Assembly: GCA_047495785.1 (NCBI GenBank)
Contig: JBLDXI010000033.1
Coordinates: 992,001-1,056,000, forward strand
DNA length: 64,000 bases
Direction: 5' to 3'
Origin: Lepidodermella squamata
Lineage: Eukaryota; Gastrotricha
Shown piece by piece: positions 36,232 to 47,620 of this stretch (within the stretch, counting starts at the first letter, position 1; every line of letters starts with the position of its first letter). Under the pieces are notes generated by a model. It did no database searches, was not told the origin of the DNA, and was given only the letters and a program-made list of their open reading frames with translations. The translations under genes and the position numbers were made by a program.

Positions 36232-37687
36232 ATGTTAAAATTCAGCGCAGAATCCCCTCGAAAACGGGCTGTTTCTTTTGTCCTATTTCTGGTTTTAATA
36301 CCAAAAGGTAAATAATTCACATTTTATTTTTGAAATCTTTTAACGCATTATTGACACTTATTATTAGCTACGGAATCCTGTTTCGCTCAGAAAACTACAA
36401 TTTTTTACGGCGATGTCGCGACTACAACAACGACAACAAGTGTCGCGCCACCCCTTCGAAATCTGGTCGCCCCAGCAACAGCTCGACCTCGAGGAGATGA
36501 ATGCAACTCGGCCGAGGATGACGATTGCGTGAATGGTTATTTTGTCGGCCCTGGAAAAACGAAAACATCCACAAAAAAGTCCGCAGGCGGCAGGACAACG
36601 AAAAAATTCCGAATTAATCCGGATGACTACCCGGATGAGGAAACTACTACAACAACGACAGCAAGAACCAGGCGTCGGCCAGTTATCATCGAGCCTATCG
36701 AGACATTTCTGTCAACATCTGAGCCTCAAACTCCGCCTCCTCCATCCCCTCCACCAGGACCTTTGCCAGCAACTTGCGGACGTATCCCCCTTTTTCAAAA
36801 CAAACTCGACGGCGTGACGGATATGGTGAATCCGGGTGAAATTCCTTGGCAGGCCAGGCTGTCAATTGAAACTAGATCTGGAGAGCGGAAAATTTGCGGC
36901 GGGGCCCTGGTCGAGAATGGCGCGACTGTAGTCACCCTAGCCAACTGCGTGTCTGACGTTGACGGGCCCGAAAAAGTTCGAGTTTTCTTAGGCGATGTTA
37001 AGCAAAAACAACCAGACCCTGGCGAGACGTTGCGCAATGTTAATCAAATTATTCTTCATGAAAAATATGTTTTCGGATCTAAGCAGTACAATGTGGCTGT
37101 CTTGAAATTCGATGGTAATATTATTAATATTTTTTATTATCATTTTTATTAATTAATTAGTGATTAATTATTAATTATTAATTTTATTAATTTAAAAAAG
37201 TTTTATTTCGAAAATATTTACAGAGGTATCTTCTTCGGATACGATTTTCCCAGCATGTTTACCTGTGAATGACCGCTGTCCCGGTTCAACTCAGGAAAGT
37301 TCCTCCAACAATATTTGCTACGTCTCAGGTTGGAAATCGGCCTACGACAAGCCGATAGATGCTGCTAGCGTGAATTTGTTCAAAGCCGCAATGAAGCCAC
37401 TGACAGGGTTTCCTCGATGCGGACGGGCAGTTGGCCAGAAAAATCTCGACCCGTCCGGGAAGTTCGATTTCAACATAACGCAAATGAGTTGCGCCGAGAT
37501 GAACGAGCGGTGGGCGGCTAATAATTGTTGCCACGGCGACTCTGGGGCGCCACTCGTCTGTCAGAATGCTAACAATCGAGTGATTGTAGAAGGACTGCTG
37601 GAGTATCACAGCAGTTGCGAGGAGGGAAATATCGACGTCTACGTCAATTTGTGCCAACATCTTGCCTGGATTCGGTCTGTAATCTGA
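36232..37687 (+). CDS. Secreted serine-protease homologue 2 (predicted inactive)
   Basis: Exons 36232-36307, 36368-37114 and 37224-37687; 428 residues, tandem paralogue of the previous gene with introns at equivalent places. N-terminal signal/anchor (AVSFVLFLVLIPK), a Thr-rich and Lys-rich linker, a proline run (PPPPSPPPGP), then the trypsin fold starting CGRIPLFQNKLDG and PGEIPWQARLSI. The catalytic His is Asn (VTLANC), the catalytic Asp is Asn (YNVAVLKFD), and the catalytic Ser is kept (CCHGDSGAP). So the two paralogues have lost different triad members. No Arg/IVGG activation site. An AATAAA lies at about 37,763. Binding partner unknown; extracellular scaffold or regulator is an inference from the family. 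Confidence 0.85.
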
Positions 37688-37862
37688 GAATATTGGATGA
37701 ATGTTAACTCAAACCCGGCGCAAAAAAGTTGTAAAGCTATAATTGCAATCTTTTATTTGACAAAATAAATCAGCTCTGTTTCAAAGTTTATCACTCAGAA
37801 ATTTCATCACTGTAATTTCAAAAAATGAATGTCAGTTTTTCATATCGTATCGACTGGATAAT

Positions 37863-39174
37863 TTAGGCGGTCTTGACAGCAACAGGCTTGATGTTGTTGT
37901 AGCTCGAGGTCAGGCCAGCGGTGGTCGGGAAGCCAGTCGGGTAGCCGGAGAAGGGGGCCATGCCAGCGGCGAAGGGCATCTTGTTGTACAGCTCGGACAT
38001 GATCGGCGACTTGGCGATCTCCTCGGTGGTCATCTTCGGCAGCTGGCACTCGACGACGAGGTAGCCCTCCTGGGTCAGGCACGACTTGAGCTCAACCTTG
38101 GTCAGGTCGATCTTGGCAAGGGTCTAAAAGATAAAAGAAAGCATTAAGTTAGAGTTAATTGAGATATTCTATGATTTTACTCACCTCGGGCAGGACGAAC
38201 TTGCGCGAGTACTTGCGGGAGATCTGGTGCTCCTTGCCCTCCTTGATGTCGTGGGCGGCCTCGACGACGACGGCGCGCTCGGCCTTGTTCAGGGTGACGG
38301 TGACTTCCTCAGGCTTGAAGCCCTTGAGCTCGAAGCACAGGTACAGCTGGCGGTTGCCCTCGACGTCAATCATGCGGATCGGGTTGGTCAGGGTGTACAT
38401 CTCGAGCTCCGACGACGGGCGGAAGGCGATGTTGTACAGCTTGTCAGCGGGGGTGTTGAACCAGTTGTTACCGCCGAAGGTGGTCGGGTACGAGCCGAAG
38501 GTCGAGGTCGGGAAAGAACCGGCCCAGGTATTCGGGTAGCCGCTGAAGGTGGTCGGGTAGCCATAGCTGCCAGTCATACCGCTCATCCAGCTGCCAGGGT
38601 AGGCACCGAAGGAGGTAGGGAAAGCTCCAGACCAGGTTGAGGGGAAACCGCCGAAGTTGCCTGGGAACGAGCCAGTCCAGGTGTTGGGGAAGGATCCGAA
38701 GGTGGATGGGTAAGAGCCAGTCCAGGTGCTCGGGAAAGAGCCGAAGGTCGAGCCCGGGAAAGATCCAGTCCAGGAGTTCGGGAACGAGCCGAAGGTGGAC
38801 GGGTAGGAGCCAGTCCAGGTCGAGGGGAAGGAACCAGTCCAAGCATTCGGGAATGAGCCGAAGGTGTTAGACCAGGAGTTGGCACCGAAGGTCGAAGCCG
38901 GGTAGGAGCCAGTCCAGGTATTGGGGAAAGAGCCGAAGGTCGAGGTCGGGTAGCCGCCGAAGGTGCTCGGGTAGCCGTAGGTGCCGGTGGTCATCGGGCT
39001 GGTGAAGGGAGTGGTCGGCATGTTGATCGGGCTGGTGGTGGGCATACCCGGGTAGTAGCCGGTGGTGTTCATCGGCGAGTAGTAGTCGAACTTGGCGTAC
39101 TTGTCCATCATGGTCGGGTAGCCGGTCATGGTGGTCGGGAAGCCAGACATGTGGGTTGGGCAGCAGGCGGCCAT
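37863..39174 (-). CDS. Small heat-shock protein with Trp/Ser/Phe-Gly repeats
   Basis: Exons 39174-38185 and 38123-37863; 416 residues. C-terminal half is an alpha-crystallin domain (about residues 245-370): KLYNIAFRPSSELEMYTLTN, then LYLCFELKGFKPEEVTVTLN, then KEHQISRKYSRKFVLPE at the intron, then LTKVELKSCLTQEGYLVVEC. The N-terminal half is low complexity: a Met/Thr/Pro/Tyr leader (residues 1-55), then roughly ten copies of a 15-16-residue unit built on FGSFPxTWTGSYPST. Codon use is strongly GC-ending, unlike the AT-rich neighbours, which suggests high expression. A paralogue on the opposite strand (52,323-53,749) has almost the same crystallin half, with the intron at the same codon, and an unrelated N-terminal domain. 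Chaperone activity is inferred from the fold; the repeat half may drive assembly. Confidence 0.88.
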
Positions 39175-39270
39175 TTTGATAACTTGGAAAGTTCGAAAAG
39201 TTGAAAGAAGAACGAATCAATAGAAAATGCTTGAAAGCGAGAGATGATTTCGATATGAAAAATTCGACGC

Positions 39271-39276
39271 TTTTAA
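39271..39276 (-). promoter_or_regulatory. Possible TATA-like box of the minus-strand heat-shock gene
   Basis: TTTAAA about 100 bases before the ATG, a spacing like that of the TATAAG box of its plus-strand paralogue (115 bases). A GAAATTTC inverted pair at about 39,343-39,350 fits a minimal heat-shock element (GAA-nn-TTC) but has only two repeats. Confidence 0.35.
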
Positions 39277-39439
39277 AGCCTGAAACTCGCAAATAGGCGC
39301 GTGCTCTTCATAATCACAACAAAGACCCATTGTTTTATGACTGGAAATTTCTTTATCTCGATAAGCACGAGCGACTGGAGCGTGCACGCGTCTTCGAAAA
39401 CCAAAAATCATTATTACTAAATTTTTATCAAATTAAATT

Positions 39440-40003
39440 TTATTCGGACTTGGAATTTCGCGATTTCAAGCTAGCACCAAAAGCCGTAGTAGCAGAGGAT
39501 GCGTTGTTCGCGATGGAATCCATCTGAAGATATCGAATATTCTTGTTCCTTTTACTCGACCATTTTAAAGCCGATAAGTGAACTTCATGATCAGCAGGCG
39601 TGGGTGTTGAATCCTCCAATTTTCGGTCCATTTTCGGTAGTACAGCTTCATTGTTTCCTGGTGAACTTCGATGTTTTCGTTCTTTGATAGTGGTAAATTT
39701 TCCCAGCCAGTGTCTTAATGCAAAGCCTGCAAAGCCAGTGATAGTTATCATTACGCCCGCTCGTTGCCAATTGAAAAATGAGTTTCTTTGACTTGAAACT
39801 TGCGATGAAGTTTGCGAATTCCCGGGCTGAATCTGTGTTTGGCTAAAGAAGGCGCATATTTTGTAATACGGCCCCGGCATAATAACGCGACAAGGTATCG
39901 ATATGACAGGGTCTTGCTCGGCATCAATTTTCGAATAATAATTATAATAGCCCGAACACAACGCGAGTAGGCCGATAATAAAACCCGTCGCTGAAATTTC
40001 CAT
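39440..40003 (-). CDS. Unknown two-helix membrane protein
   Basis: Uninterrupted frame of 187 codons starting MEISATGFIIGLLALCSGYY. I do not recognise the family. A hydrophobic N-terminal segment (residues 5-20) could be a signal anchor. A second hydrophobic segment (GVMITITGFAGFALRHWLG) lies in the middle. The C-terminal half is polar and Ser/Asn/Lys-rich. The length and composition argue for a real gene. Neighbouring genes give no functional clue. Confidence 0.5.
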   Translation of the reverse strand: MEISATGFIIGLLALCSGYYNYYSKIDAEQDPVISIPCRVIMPGPYYKICAFFSQTQIQPGNSQTSSQVSSQRNSFFNWQRAGVMITITGFAGFALRHWLGKFTTIKERKHRSSPGNNEAVLPKMDRKLEDSTPTPADHEVHLSALKWSSKRNKNIRYLQMDSIANNASSATTAFGASLKSRNSKSE

Positions 40004-41670
40004 TTTTGGTGGTAAAAATAAATTGTTCCATTCAGTAATTTATTTTAAGGTAGAACTTTTATAAAACAAAGTTATCGCAGATATAATAATTAAATTCAAT
40101 AATTCTTTGCAACAATGACACCGGTTGCAAATATACGTAAATCATTAAATATTTTTTAAAGGAAAAAACATGATGAAAATTTGAGGTCGCAATTAAACTG
40201 ACATACAGTGTGGTCTGAAACTAGTGAAGCTGCGACTTAAAATTCGCGAATCGTAGTTGAAAATTAAATTGAATGATGGTTATCATGTGATGGGCACATG
40301 AACTTGTATCTACGCAGTAGTTGGAGTTCATTTTCTCCATCAGCTTTTTTCATTTTCAAAAAAATTATTATTTTAAATGGAAATTGACTTTATTAAAAAG
40401 AATTCAGAAACTTGTTTATCGAAGCTATAAACTAACGCGGTTTAGAGTTACCTAATTACATATCCGTGAAGGAGACACGCAGTAAGAGAAGGGCCCTTAC
40501 CAAAGCCCGGAAGAAAACTTGAAAAAGTGAAATGTTCTAGCACAATGATTAGGACTTATTTTTGTGACAGAAAAAATAATATGCCTTTTCATACCTTCAA
40601 TTATCTCGCCTAGTTAGTTATTGAGGTGAGGCATAAGTGAAGGTGAAGACGCGAATCTAGAAAAAAGAGCTAATTCTACGTAAACGTCAAAGTATTTACG
40701 AAAGGTTTGAACTCCAAATTAATTGGAATTCTTCGGTAGAAGACGAATTTAAAGTGCCTTTTTAAGGTATTGTTGAACTTGTTATTAACAGTTTGAGAAC
40801 CTGGGAAATTTCCTTCCTTAAAATTTCTTGACCTGAAAATCTGCTTTTTTATCATTCAAATATTAGTGAATTCAGCGACATTGGCGGTAGGGACACATGC
40901 TTAGCGAAGATCCACCTGCACGATGACTCCGTAAGGGTTAGTCTAAATATGGCTTTTCTGCTTACAGGGCTATGCTTAGAGCCAACTATATACATATAGG
41001 AAAGGTCTTTGATATTTTGGGTCATCTTTCGCAGGTGCAACCAGGAACCTTCTCTTTAACATAGCATCTCCTCTCTTAATCCTTATTTCAAATTACGATT
41101 TTGTTTTTATGATTTTTAAATTATAAGGACTGATTTCCTTTTCCCCCTCGAAATTGGCCAATCAGATGTGCGTCATTGAATTGAAGTTGATCAATAGATT
41201 GAAGAAATTGATTAGCCTCGTGATCATTATCTGAAAACGCAATTATTTGAAGAAATGCGCGTTCCTTTACTATTTTCAGACCACACTGTAGGTAGAGCAA
41301 AAAAATGCCTTTTTAGCTGCGAAGCATAGAGAAAAAAGTGACTTTATGGTGCGAAATTAATAATTTTATGATAAGAATTAAATTTCATACAAAGCTCAAG
41401 CTCCAGTGCAAGCATTCTATACATTGCTCAAACAAAGAAAGATACTCAGATACTCAATAGTTGTTTTACGGCATATGTTTACTTTTCATCCCCTACGCTA
41501 AACGTCTTCAAGTAGTACAGTCATAAAGAGACATTACATCGGTCAATTCAGTGCGCTAGCAAGACAAAACTTGCAGCTGATTTCGCGAAGATTCGAGACT
41601 CAAGGATAAATTATAATAATTTGTAACTGGAATTGATTTAGCGGCTATAAATCTGAGCATTATAGCGGCG
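40004..41670. other. Intergenic region holding a 1.08-kb non-coding mobile element
   Basis: No supported gene. Most of the stretch is the element described at 40,206-41,288. The remaining 380 bases on the right are the 3' flank of phosphoglycerate mutase. Confidence 0.5.
40206..41288. mobile_element. Non-autonomous Tc1/mariner-type element
   Basis: Left end CAGTGTGGTCTGAAA (40,206-40,220) is the exact reverse complement of the right end TTTCAGACCACACTG (41,274-41,288), with weaker matching for about ten further bases inward. TA dinucleotides flank both ends (40,204-40,205 and 41,289-41,290), as expected for Tc1/mariner target duplication. The interior has no frame long enough for a transposase, so it would depend on an enzyme supplied elsewhere. 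Confidence 0.72.
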
Positions 41671-42506
41671 TTACACGGCAGCAGCGTTCATTTTGCCCTG
41701 ATCGACAATTTTATGAATAGCGGCATTGATAATTTCATCGCTGGCCAGGTAGTAGTGTCTGATTGGCGCCAATGTCTCCGGGTCAAGATCATAAACCAGA
41801 GGCTGACCGTTCGGTATTTCACGTTTTACAATGTCATCATCGCTAACATCTTCCAAGCATTTGATTATAGCCCTAACAATGCTGCCGTGGGTGCAAACAA
41901 TGACGCGTTTGCCTGACTTGATCTCAGGAGCTATGACGTCAACCCAGAACGGGAAAACACGGGAGACAGCGTCCTTCAAGCTCTCGCACCTTGGCAATAT
42001 TTTCTCGCTCAAATTCTGGATATATAGAAAAGATTTACAACTGAAATTTTCGTATTTCTCAGGGGCATTACCCAATATTTTGGATCTTTGATCATCGAGT
42101 AATGACTGTTAGCTTCGATAGGCGGAGGGCGGATGTCGTAGGTGCGTCTCCAGATTTGCACCTGATCCTCACCGTGAATCGAAGCTGTTTCTCGCTTGTT
42201 CATGCCCTGAAGAGCACCGTAATGCCGTTCGTTCAACCGCCACGTTCTAACCACCGGGATCCAATGAAGATTCAGCTCATCCTGAATATAAAACGCCGTC
42301 TTGATAGCGCGTTTTAAATAACTGGTGAAAGCGATATCGAAATGCTGGAATCCGTGATCTTTCAGCAATTTACCGGCCGCCTTCGCCTCGGCGACACCCT
42401 TCTCGGTCAAATCCACATCGAACCAGCCGCAAAATCGGTTCTCATTTGTCCATTCACTTTCGCCATGACGTATTAAAACAATTTGTCGTGCCGCTGGCTT
42501 AGTCAT
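41671..42506 (-). CDS. PGAM: Cofactor-dependent phosphoglycerate mutase
   Basis: Interconverts 3- and 2-phosphoglycerate in cytosolic glycolysis, using a phosphohistidine intermediate primed by 2,3-bisphosphoglycerate. Exons 42506-42072 and 42015-41671, phase 0, 259 residues, close to the 254 of the human enzyme. Phosphorylated His is in LIRHGESEW (about residue 14). The NRFCGWFDVDLTEKG, LNERHYGALQGMNK (catalytic Glu), CESLKD and VCTHGSIVRAI (second His) motifs are intact. The human AHGN is THGS here. The C-terminal tail (QGKMNAAAV) is short. It is divergent to a transporter gene with 274 bases between starts. A broken copy of its first exon lies beside the duplicated transporter at 49,573-49,710. 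Confidence 0.95.
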
Positions 42507-42780
42507 ATTTTTGCAATGTAGTTAAAGATTCTAACTTCAATGCGTAACACAAATTTGAAGAATTTTTTTTGCCTCCGCTTGTGCGTTAGAAATGACCCGA
42601 TGTTAACGCATTTAATCACCTGTTTTACGCTGAAAACAAATTTGAAGCCTGGAATTCTTGTTCTATCCGTAAGAAGCTAATGCACGGACTAAATTATATA
42701 AGTAATATAATTATTTAATTATTCATCTCAAGTCTTGTTTAATAGAGATATTTCAAAACTTGCTCTAATTTTTTTTAAAT
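42507..42780. promoter_or_regulatory. Shared divergent promoter of the mutase and transporter 1
   Basis: The only space between the two starts. The block ACGCATTTAATCACCTGTTT (42,606-42,625) followed by ACGCTGAAAA is repeated with one change at about 49,802-49,831, upstream of the duplicated transporter, while sequence on both sides has diverged more. That makes it the best candidate for a functional element. Confidence 0.5.
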
Positions 42781-44575
42781 ATGAGCTCCGAGTTGGGCGT
42801 TGGCTTTATGGCCCTGTCAACCTCAGCGTTGCTGAAATGCACAAACCGCATATTGCTGAAATTTCTCGCATCAGCCCGATCGGAGGAGCCACTTCCTGTT
42901 CTGTATATCCTCTTGATTCGCCACGTTACAATGGCAATTTTCGCGATACCTTACGCAAAGGTGACTCAGTCGCCGTTTTTCACATTCAGCCCTCGCGAAT
43001 GGTTTTTTCTGATGGTCCGATCTGTGATCGCTTTCGGCGTTGTGCTTTCAAACAGCTTTGCTGTCACGCTAATTTCGCTGCCTGATTTGGCGACCATCAC
43101 ATCAATGACGCCCATAGTCACTTCATTCGTCAGCTGGCCATTCCTAGGCGAGAGACCGAAATTATCGGACTTTCCGATTTTCATCGTGATGCTGACAGGT
43201 TATTTCAGACTAATTAATATAATTTTCAATCAATTAGTAAATAATTTATTTAACGGAAAGTTTGCATGTCCCTGTGATATTACGTGATTTTAGCTGCTCG
43301 CAAAATATTCTAGGATTAAGGTTAGGGTTTGGTGAGGGTTGGGATTAGGATTAGGGTTAGGGTTGGGTTGGGGTCGAATATACCAATATCATTTTTCCTT
43401 TTGCGAGCAGTAAAAATCACGGACTTACGTTAAGTCCCATAAGTAAGGCAAGCAAAGAAAATGAACAGAGAGGAGTTCAGAAAATGTAGGACAAATTCAC
43501 ATCTAAGGGCCAGAAAATATTTAGAAAAATTAAAAAAATTACGAGAATAGTAATCCAGCATGACAGTTGCTATTGGGATCAAAATGCCAGGAGGCATTTT
43601 GTCCAACGGAGTAAATTATACCGAAAATTACCGAACTAGTTACCAGGTTTTTCCAAGTTTTCTCTGGTAATTTTCCTTGGTTAAATTGCTGATATTAGTT
43701 AATTTTTTTCCTTGGTAGGTTAATTTAAAAAAAATATTTGAATCTCCTACAAACAGTAGCCAAATTTAAAAATAGTTGCGCAACATTTAGGACACGCTGT
43801 ATATAATAATATGTACGGTTAGCTACGGCTATGTACGATTACCCTTAATTTAATTTAATTTAATTTTGATAAATTATTTCTAATTTTTTAATTTCGTATA
43901 ATAAGCGACCTTAATAGAATTTTTTAATCAATTTTGATTACTCTTCGAATTATCTCCTTACAGGCGTTCTATTCATCATTCAACCCCATTTTATCTTTGC
44001 TGGGTCTGGAAACTACTCGCCGCCGAATGTCTTAGGAGTGGCACTAGGCGTGATTTCAGTGTTCGGAAAGGTAAAACGAGATAGCGGTAAATTCGCCACC
44101 CTTTAATCGCTTGTTACAGTGTATGATCCATACGAGCGTGCGAGGGCTTCGCCAGGTCCCGACAGCCAGTGCTAATTTCATCTACGGCATGGTTTCTGCG
44201 ATCATCTGCATAGCCGTCAATATGGCTTGGGATCCGACGTTTCCCCCTTGCTCGGTCTTGATTCGCTCGGAAACTGTTTTCAGCGGGTTGCTGTTTTCAG
44301 TCGACATTGGGCTGAGTAAATTTGCAGGTCGATTCTTACCAGCGCCTTTCATATCGCTGAGCGCCGGGCTGGAACTCGTTTTTCAACTCCTGATTCAACT
44401 AATTTTCTTCCATGTCGATGTTAAAGTGTTCAACCTAGTTGGAGCTCTCATTGTGATATCAGCTTTCGGCCTCATTGCCGCAAGAAACTTTCTGGTCGGA
44501 ACTGCTACTAAAGGGCATCGTGAAATGTGGATGGAGGAGCAGCAGAATTGTTTCATAAAATTTTTGACTATTTAG
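42781..44575 (+). CDS. EamA-type transporter 1 (SLC35G-like)
   Basis: Exons 42781-43198, 43964-44070 and 44120-44575; 326 residues, about ten predicted membrane helices in two EamA repeats. First repeat motifs: LPVLYILLIRHVTMAI, FSPREWFFLMVRS, LISLPDLATITSMTPIVTSF, SWPFLGERPKLSD. The short middle exon encodes GVLFIIQPHFIFAG, like the IVRP-F-FG stretch of SLC35G proteins. Second repeat: PPCSVLIRSETVFSG, then LPAPFISLSAGLELVFQ. Drug/metabolite transporter superfamily. The substrate is unknown and SLC35G is the nearest family I can name. First intron is 765 bases and contains two mobile elements, one with TTAGGG-like repeats. One of five tandem or near-tandem paralogues. Confidence 0.87.
43283..43421. 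mobile_element. 139-base inverted-repeat element with TTAGGG-like core
   Basis: Ends are nearly perfect inverted repeats of about 23 bases: CGTGATTTTAGCTGCTCGC (starts 43,283) and GCGAGCAGTAAAAATCACG (ends 43,421). The interior (43,313-43,375) is a degenerate run of TTAGGG, TTGGGA and GGTTTGG units. A shorter relative with only one AAGGTTAGGG unit lies at about 50,800-50,886 in the same intron of the duplicated transporter. Confidence 0.65.
43428..43799 (+). mobile_element. Mariner-like non-autonomous element, intronic copy 2
   Basis: Left end contains GTCCCATAAGTAAGGCAAGC (43,434-43,453), right end GGACACGCTG flanked by TA (43,800-43,801). Related to copies at 32,970 and 57,860. No ORF. It is absent from the matching intron of transporter 2, where the sequence passes directly from the TTAGGG-type element to the shared AT-rich stretch. 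Confidence 0.6.
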
Positions 44576-46339
44576 ATAGGTATATGGTTATGGTCAGGCT
44601 AAGCTTGAATAAAAAAACCGAGCAGGGCATCTCAGAATCAATGGCCCTAGACGAACTGTGTTGTAGTCATCATATTTCGTTCATCACATTTTTCCGCCTA
44701 AAAGCCTAATCTTTTCTCAGCTTCGAAAACAACAAACGCAGAACTCGATCGCAGGCAGTTACCGTGGAAATTGGTATTTCTACCAAATGAGGATATTTTT
44801 AATAAATTGTCTTGAGAAAAATCGAGAAAGAATTTTCCCATCGGCGAAATTTGCCTTCAGAATTATTAACGCTGTATCTCTATTCAAATATTTGTTCAGA
44901 AACAATTGTTTCTCCATTGGCATGAGAGTGAGTTGACATTACATGATGCCTCTATTAAAAATTTGAAACCCTGAAAAAAACTAGCGATGATAGCGGCCTT
45001 TACGCTAGCTTTTACATTGGGTTTTATTTAACTGCCCAAATTACGGCAAAAGTACCGTTGCGGTCGTAACTAAGTATCGTATATCGTATCGACACTAAGT
45101 TTCGTTATTTTGTACCGCAACTCTTGTGGTTAGATAATAACCTTACTTTATTACGTCACTGCCGGCATTTGGTACCGAATCGAGGTTAAAAACTGAAGCA
45201 AAAGGCACTTTTAAACAACCGCAAATCAAATCATTATTGGGATTTTCAAGATTTCGATTGGAAAATGGCTTCAGAAACCGGATTAATGCACGAATTACCA
45301 CTGGTTATGAACAAAACAATATTATACTATATCGGCATAATTATGCTATAAAGCGTCTAGTTGAGATGAAATAACCGAAGGGCCTTAAACAGCCTTATAC
45401 ATCGTTAGCGACGCGCCAAAACAACCATTTGGATGACTAATTCGATCGTACTTTGACGAGCCGAACGTAAAGAAGGAGTACATTCGGCTTATTTGAGCCA
45501 TTATCGTACTTATCGTAATTTCAATTTACGCTCGCAGGCTTAAATGTTGCAGGGCCATTCTGATTACGCGCGCCTATGATCCCGGCTTCGCTACTGCAGT
45601 GTGCGAAGTAGGATCCGGGAGCTGACGTGTATTTTACTTGTTTACTAGGACCCAGCCGAGAAGTTCGGCTAGATAGAGCGGATACCTCTTCGGATAGAGC
45701 GATACTATAGCTCCAAGTTATTCTGATTTTTTTTTCTGAAGCTAATGCAGTTGGTTGCGTTGTGAGAAAGCAGTTATCTTGCTCTATGCCGGTTGAACCG
45801 CCCCTTCCCGGTCCATCCTCCACAACTCGCAAGTTCGGAGTGGGTCCAAAACACCCTACCTGTTGCCAACAGAGCCTATGAGTCTCCTATGGGCTATCAT
45901 GGTTTACCCCGCAAGTTTATCTCTTTTCTTTTCACTTGACATGCAATATGACTAAATTTGAAATTTGGTTACTATACCTTGTCACAAAACGTGGGTTCAG
46001 CTCTTAACCTACTGGAACACTACACCAGTACTTACAAAAATGAATTCCTTAGATGAATTAGGTACGGATTACGGTAAGTTGATCGTTCTTTGAGCATGAA
46101 TTCAGAAAAAATCGGTGAATTAGGATTCTCACAGGGCCCTAATTGAGGAGATTTCACAAGCTCGAAACCCATACCCCAATTAGGTGTATGAAAATTACTT
46201 ACTCAAAATTGGCGGTAACTGGATACATTTGCAACGCAAACCCGAAACGAAAAACGAAAAACCAATTTATTCTGAAATCTTTATACTTACAATCATCTAA
46301 TTACATTTTTTGTGGCGATTGAGCTAGACCTCGTTGACT

Positions 46340-47152
46340 CTTGGGACTAATACTGTATGGACTCGACACTATAGCCACTTTTCAGCAGGACAGGAAAAAA
46401 TCAATAATTTTGATGTGAGAAAATCACATGAAAAAATGCGTTTTCAGCAAATTAAAAGCACCATTTTTACGCATCCGCCCATTAAATGGCCAAAATTAAA
46501 AGAAGTTTACCGGGGGAGCCATATATACCCGCGCCATTATGTCAGCTATTGAACAGGTCTTTACAGATATAGATACAGCTAACCAAGAGCTTTGCAATGT
46601 TACCGAATACAAAGTTTATGAAATTGTTAAGTTATTATTATGACTTTTTTCAATTTTGCAGAGAAAATAATTATTTTGTGAGGAAATAATAGTGAGGCAA
46701 AAAATCTTTTCTTCTCTCAATGAGTAGGTTCATGAATATTCTCTCATTTTTTTCTTCATAAATCAGCGTAAATAATGGGGTTCTATTTTTAGACATTTTC
46801 ACACTTGCTGTTTGAAACATTGTTTTGGCTTAGTAAAAACAGATTCTATTAGGTCGCTATTTATACCCTTGCATAGCTCACTTGTTGGAGAATACAGTCA
46901 TCCAAGTTATACAGCAATCGAACTGACAGGTAAATTTAGATTTGGCTCCACCGTGAAGAGACTCCGATTTTTTCCAATGTAATGGGCGCATTTGACGTTT
47001 TATGAATGCGTGAAAATGGCTCTCATAAAACGTCAATTTGGATTTTTTTCTCGCGATATTTGAACGACTTTGCGATCACGATTTTTTGCGTCCAGAAGGA
47101 TTTTAATGGAGAGAAGCTAGCGGTGTCGAGTCCATACAGTACTAGTCCCAAG
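46340..47152. repeat. Degenerate inverted-repeat element
   Basis: Arms of 30 bases at 46,340-46,369 and 47,123-47,152 are reverse complements with one mismatch (core ACTGTATGGACTCGACAC). Matching weakens inward and outward, so this is probably an old element with decayed arms rather than only two short repeats. No transposase frame. Confidence 0.55.
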
Positions 47153-47190
47153 CGTTGACTAGGCCTGCCCTGTTCAATGGCCAAATTTCT

Positions 47191-47620
47191 AAAATACCGT
47201 ATTTGCTGAAATACTAACCCGGGCTTATGCAAAACTGAAACCTCAAAAACCACCAAAAAGTAGGCTTCTATTTGAGATAGGGCTATGCAACTTATTAGAA
47301 AAAGGAGGCGCCAATAGCACCGGCGGCGCGGCACAGACGGTGTGAAATTCAAATAATAAGGCTTAATCCAGCCTTCTCATCTCATGCGGTCAGCTAACAG
47401 CGCGACATCCGCATCTCGAGTGGACCTCAAGGTCAATAAAGGAACTTTTTACCACAGCATGTGCAGTAGGGCAATGGAGAGGGATTAATCCACGCGACCT
47501 ATTCGCCCAGGATACAATTCGAGTTAGGAGGTAGGGCTATGCATTCGAAAAATCGGATTTACCTAGGCTTTAAACGAGACAGGGACCGAGGAGGTTAGTA
47601 TTTCAGAAAATACGTTATTT
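47191..47620. repeat. Second inverted pair next to the degenerate element
   Basis: AAAATACCGTATTTGCTGAA (starts 47,191) through ACTAACC (ends 47,219) is inverted at 47,593-47,620 with a few mismatches. It overlaps the flank of the previous pair, which suggests nested or rearranged insertions. Confidence 0.5.

Noticed and set aside
40852-41040. 62-codon minus-strand frame inside the Tc1/mariner-type element as transposase
   Set aside because: Far too short, with no DDE-type or helix-turn-helix motif. A weak resemblance to a frame at 21,098-21,304 may only reflect a shared repeat.
43315-43375. TTAGGG-like tract as a true telomere or a chromosome-fusion scar
   Set aside because: It is short and degenerate, lies in an intron and is bounded by inverted repeats, so a mobile element explains it better.
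45521-45832. 103-codon minus-strand frame in the repeat-rich region
   Set aside because: No family motif, no start context and low-complexity composition. It could be transposon debris but cannot be supported.
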